DNA of 6,778 nt from Oscillospiraceae bacterium (lineage in GTDB: Bacteria > Bacillota > Clostridia > Oscillospirales > Ruminococcaceae), in contig JARBTU010000093.1 in assembly GCA_029240015.1 (NCBI GenBank), positions 1-6,778 on the forward strand, read 5' to 3'. Shown piece after piece: positions 5,416 through 6,778 of this stretch. Position numbers and translations under genes: made by a program. Positions within the stretch are counted from its first letter, which is position 1. Each line of letters begins with the position of its first letter. Below the pieces are notes generated by a model. It was not told the DNA's origin, made no database searches, and saw only the letters and a list, made by a program, of their open reading frames with translations.

Positions 5416-6426
5416 ATGGTTATTATTTTAAAACAGGGTGCAGAGAATCAAAAAGTTCAAAACTTAATCTCTTATTTTAAGGAAAAAGGACTCAACATCA
5501 ATTACAGTGAGGGAGCGCATACGACCATCATTGGTGTGGTAGGGGATACTTCAAAATTGGATATTGAAGCAATATCTGCAATTGATATTGTTGGGAGCGT
5601 GAAAAGAGTTTCGGAACCGTATAAAATTGCAAACAGGAAGTTCCATCAGGATGATACGCTCGTCGAAGTGAACGATTTGAAGATAGGAGCCGGTCATTTC
5701 GGGATCATTGCAGGTCCATGCTCGGTAGAGTCATATGAACAGATTGTTGGTGTTGCCAAAAGGGTCCAAAAAGCGGGCGCAAAATTTTTGCGCGGAGGCG
5801 CTTTTAAGCCAAGGAGTTCACCCTATGCTTTCAGAGGGCTTAAAGCAGAGGGGATAGAGCTATTACTGGCAGCGAAAAAAGAAACCGGTATGCCAATTGT
5901 GAGCGAACTCACGAGCCTTAGTTTCATCGACTTATTCTCTGAAGTGGATGTGATTCAAGTCGGGGCAAGAAATATGCAGAATTTTGATATGTTAACCGAA
6001 CTTGGAAGATGTGATAAACCAATTCTTTTGAAGAGAGGATTGTCCAGCACGATTGAAGAGCTCCTGATGAGTGCGGAGTATATTTTATCCGGCGGAAACA
6101 AAAATGTTATCCTTTGTGAAAGAGGAATCAGAACGTTTGAAACGGCAACCAGAAACACGTTAGACATATCGGCTATTCCGGTCCTGAAGCAGTTTACCCA
6201 TCTTCCTGTCATTGTCGACCCGAGCCATGCAAGCGGGATTTCTTCACTTGTTTCGCCGCTTGCTAAAACAGCAGTTGTCGCAGGGGCTGACGGGCTGATT
6301 ATAGAAGTTCATCCTAATCCCGAGAAAGCATTGTGTGACGGAGCACAGTCGATTACGCCTGACCAGTTCGACAAAGTGATGGATGACATTAAAGCTCTTT
6401 GTGAGTTTGAAAATAAAAAAATCTAA
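5416..6426 (+). CDS. aroF: 3-deoxy-7-phosphoheptulonate (DAHP) synthase, class with N-terminal regulatory domain
   Basis: The enzyme condenses phosphoenolpyruvate with erythrose 4-phosphate, the first step of the shikimate pathway, in the cytoplasm. From the start at 5416 it has 336 residues: a ferredoxin/ACT-like N-terminal domain (about 1-70), then a TIM barrel. Visible motifs are GPCSVES, KPRSSPYAFRG (PEP site), QVGARNMQN, LLKRG, ERGIRTFET, DPSHA and IIEVHPNP. The likely metal ligands C102, H271, E297 and D308 match the four ligands known in the Thermotoga maritima enzyme within one residue, which supports this start. An in-frame ATG at 5404 would add four residues but has no evident ribosome site, while GGGG at 5406-5409 serves 5416. 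In relatives the N-terminal domain mediates inhibition by tyrosine or phenylalanine. Transcription is evidently gated by the Tyr attenuator upstream, and tyrA follows by 44 nt. All catalytic motifs look intact. Confidence 0.93.
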   Translation: MVIILKQGAENQKVQNLISYFKEKGLNINYSEGAHTTIIGVVGDTSKLDIEAISAIDIVGSVKRVSEPYKIANRKFHQDDTLVEVNDLKIGAGHFGIIAGPCSVESYEQIVGVAKRVQKAGAKFLRGGAFKPRSSPYAFRGLKAEGIELLLAAKKETGMPIVSELTSLSFIDLFSEVDVIQVGARNMQNFDMLTELGRCDKPILLKRGLSSTIEELLMSAEYILSGGNKNVILCERGIRTFETATRNTLDISAIPVLKQFTHLPVIVDPSHASGISSLVSPLAKTAVVAGADGLIIEVHPNPEKALCDGAQSITPDQFDKVMDDIKALCEFENKKI

Positions 6427-6470
6427 ACAGTAGTTCTTGATTATAAAAAGGCGAAATGAGGCTTAAAGGT

Positions 6471-6778
6471 ATGAAAATAGCGGTTGTGGGACTGGGACTG
6501 ATCGGGGGTTCTTTGTGCAAAGCGCTGAAACAAAAAACAACAAACATTGTCTTGGGGATAGATTTAGATGACGCCACGCTTAAAAAAGCGAAGTCATGCG
6601 GCGCAGTGGACCGTATGATTCAAGTAAAAGAGCTAGGGGAGGCAGACATTGTTTTTGTTTGTCTTCACCCAAAGGCAACCGTTGATTTTATCCTTCAAAA
6701 CCTTTCTTACTTTAAAAAAGGGTGTATCGTCTCGGATGTTTGCGGGGTTAAACAAGAAGTTACGCTAAAAACGGAAGA
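6471..6778 (+). CDS. tyrA: Prephenate dehydrogenase, N-terminal part (3' end outside window)
   Basis: About 102 codons are visible, starting MKIAVVGLGLIGGSL, a Rossmann NAD(P)-binding motif (GxGxxGGS). Then come an acidic strand end (GIDLDD), ADIVFVCLHPKATVDF and KKGCIVSDVCGVK, a combination typical of TyrA. The enzyme oxidatively decarboxylates prephenate to 4-hydroxyphenylpyruvate, the committed step to tyrosine. It lies 44 nt after the DAHP synthase stop with no terminator between, so it is co-transcribed and falls under the same leader. The start at 6471 is chosen because the conserved fold begins there and GAGG (6458-6461) lies 9 nt upstream. An in-frame ATG at 6456, preceded by AAAAAGG, would add five residues. 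Whether a C-terminal ACT domain exists cannot be seen. Confidence 0.9.
   Translation, partial: MKIAVVGLGLIGGSLCKALKQKTTNIVLGIDLDDATLKKAKSCGAVDRMIQVKELGEADIVFVCLHPKATVDFILQNLSYFKKGCIVSDVCGVKQEVTLKTE

Overview
The window looks like chromosomal DNA of an obligately anaerobic, fermentative Firmicute of the class Clostridia. This is inferred from the AT-rich intergenic DNA, sigma-A type promoters, a Clostridia-type 2-hydroxyacyl-CoA dehydratase activase, an LC3-family holin and a Thermotoga/Firmicute-type DAHP synthase. I cannot name a genus from sequence alone.

Layout. (1) Positions 1-266 hold the 3' end of a plus-strand gene of unrecognised function, closed by a hairpin (278-319) that can terminate transcription from both sides. 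(2) Positions 318-4606, minus strand, form a two-gene operon with a 4-bp ATGA overlap. A 983-residue protein has two tandem ASKHA ATPase/activase domains followed by a DUF2229-like cysteine-rich part. A 446-residue HgdB-like partner follows it. Together they correspond to the roughly 1400-residue single-chain activase/dehydratase-like proteins of many Clostridia, here split in two. A strong promoter lies at 4698-4726. (3) Positions 4775-5032, minus strand, hold a lone phage-type LC3-family holin with no other phage gene nearby. (4) From 5142 onward, plus strand, lies a tyrosine-biosynthesis operon: promoter, leader peptide, antiterminator/terminator, DAHP synthase (aroF type), then prephenate dehydrogenase (tyrA), which is cut by the window edge.

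The most notable find is the leader at 5207-5311. It is a 34-codon ORF, absent from a size-filtered ORF list, with its own ribosome binding site and 8 Tyr codons among 11 consecutive codons. It is followed by a perfect 14-bp intrinsic terminator just before the DAHP synthase. Its stop codon lies inside the left strand of a possible antiterminator (5307-5317 with 5346-5356) that would consume the 5' arm of the terminator. This is the layout of ribosome-mediated attenuation responding to charged tRNA-Tyr. The two genes behind it catalyse the first step of the aromatic pathway and the committed step to tyrosine, so signal and output agree. I see no T-box. The DAHP synthase also carries an N-terminal regulatory-type domain, so tyrosine may act both on transcription and on enzyme activity.
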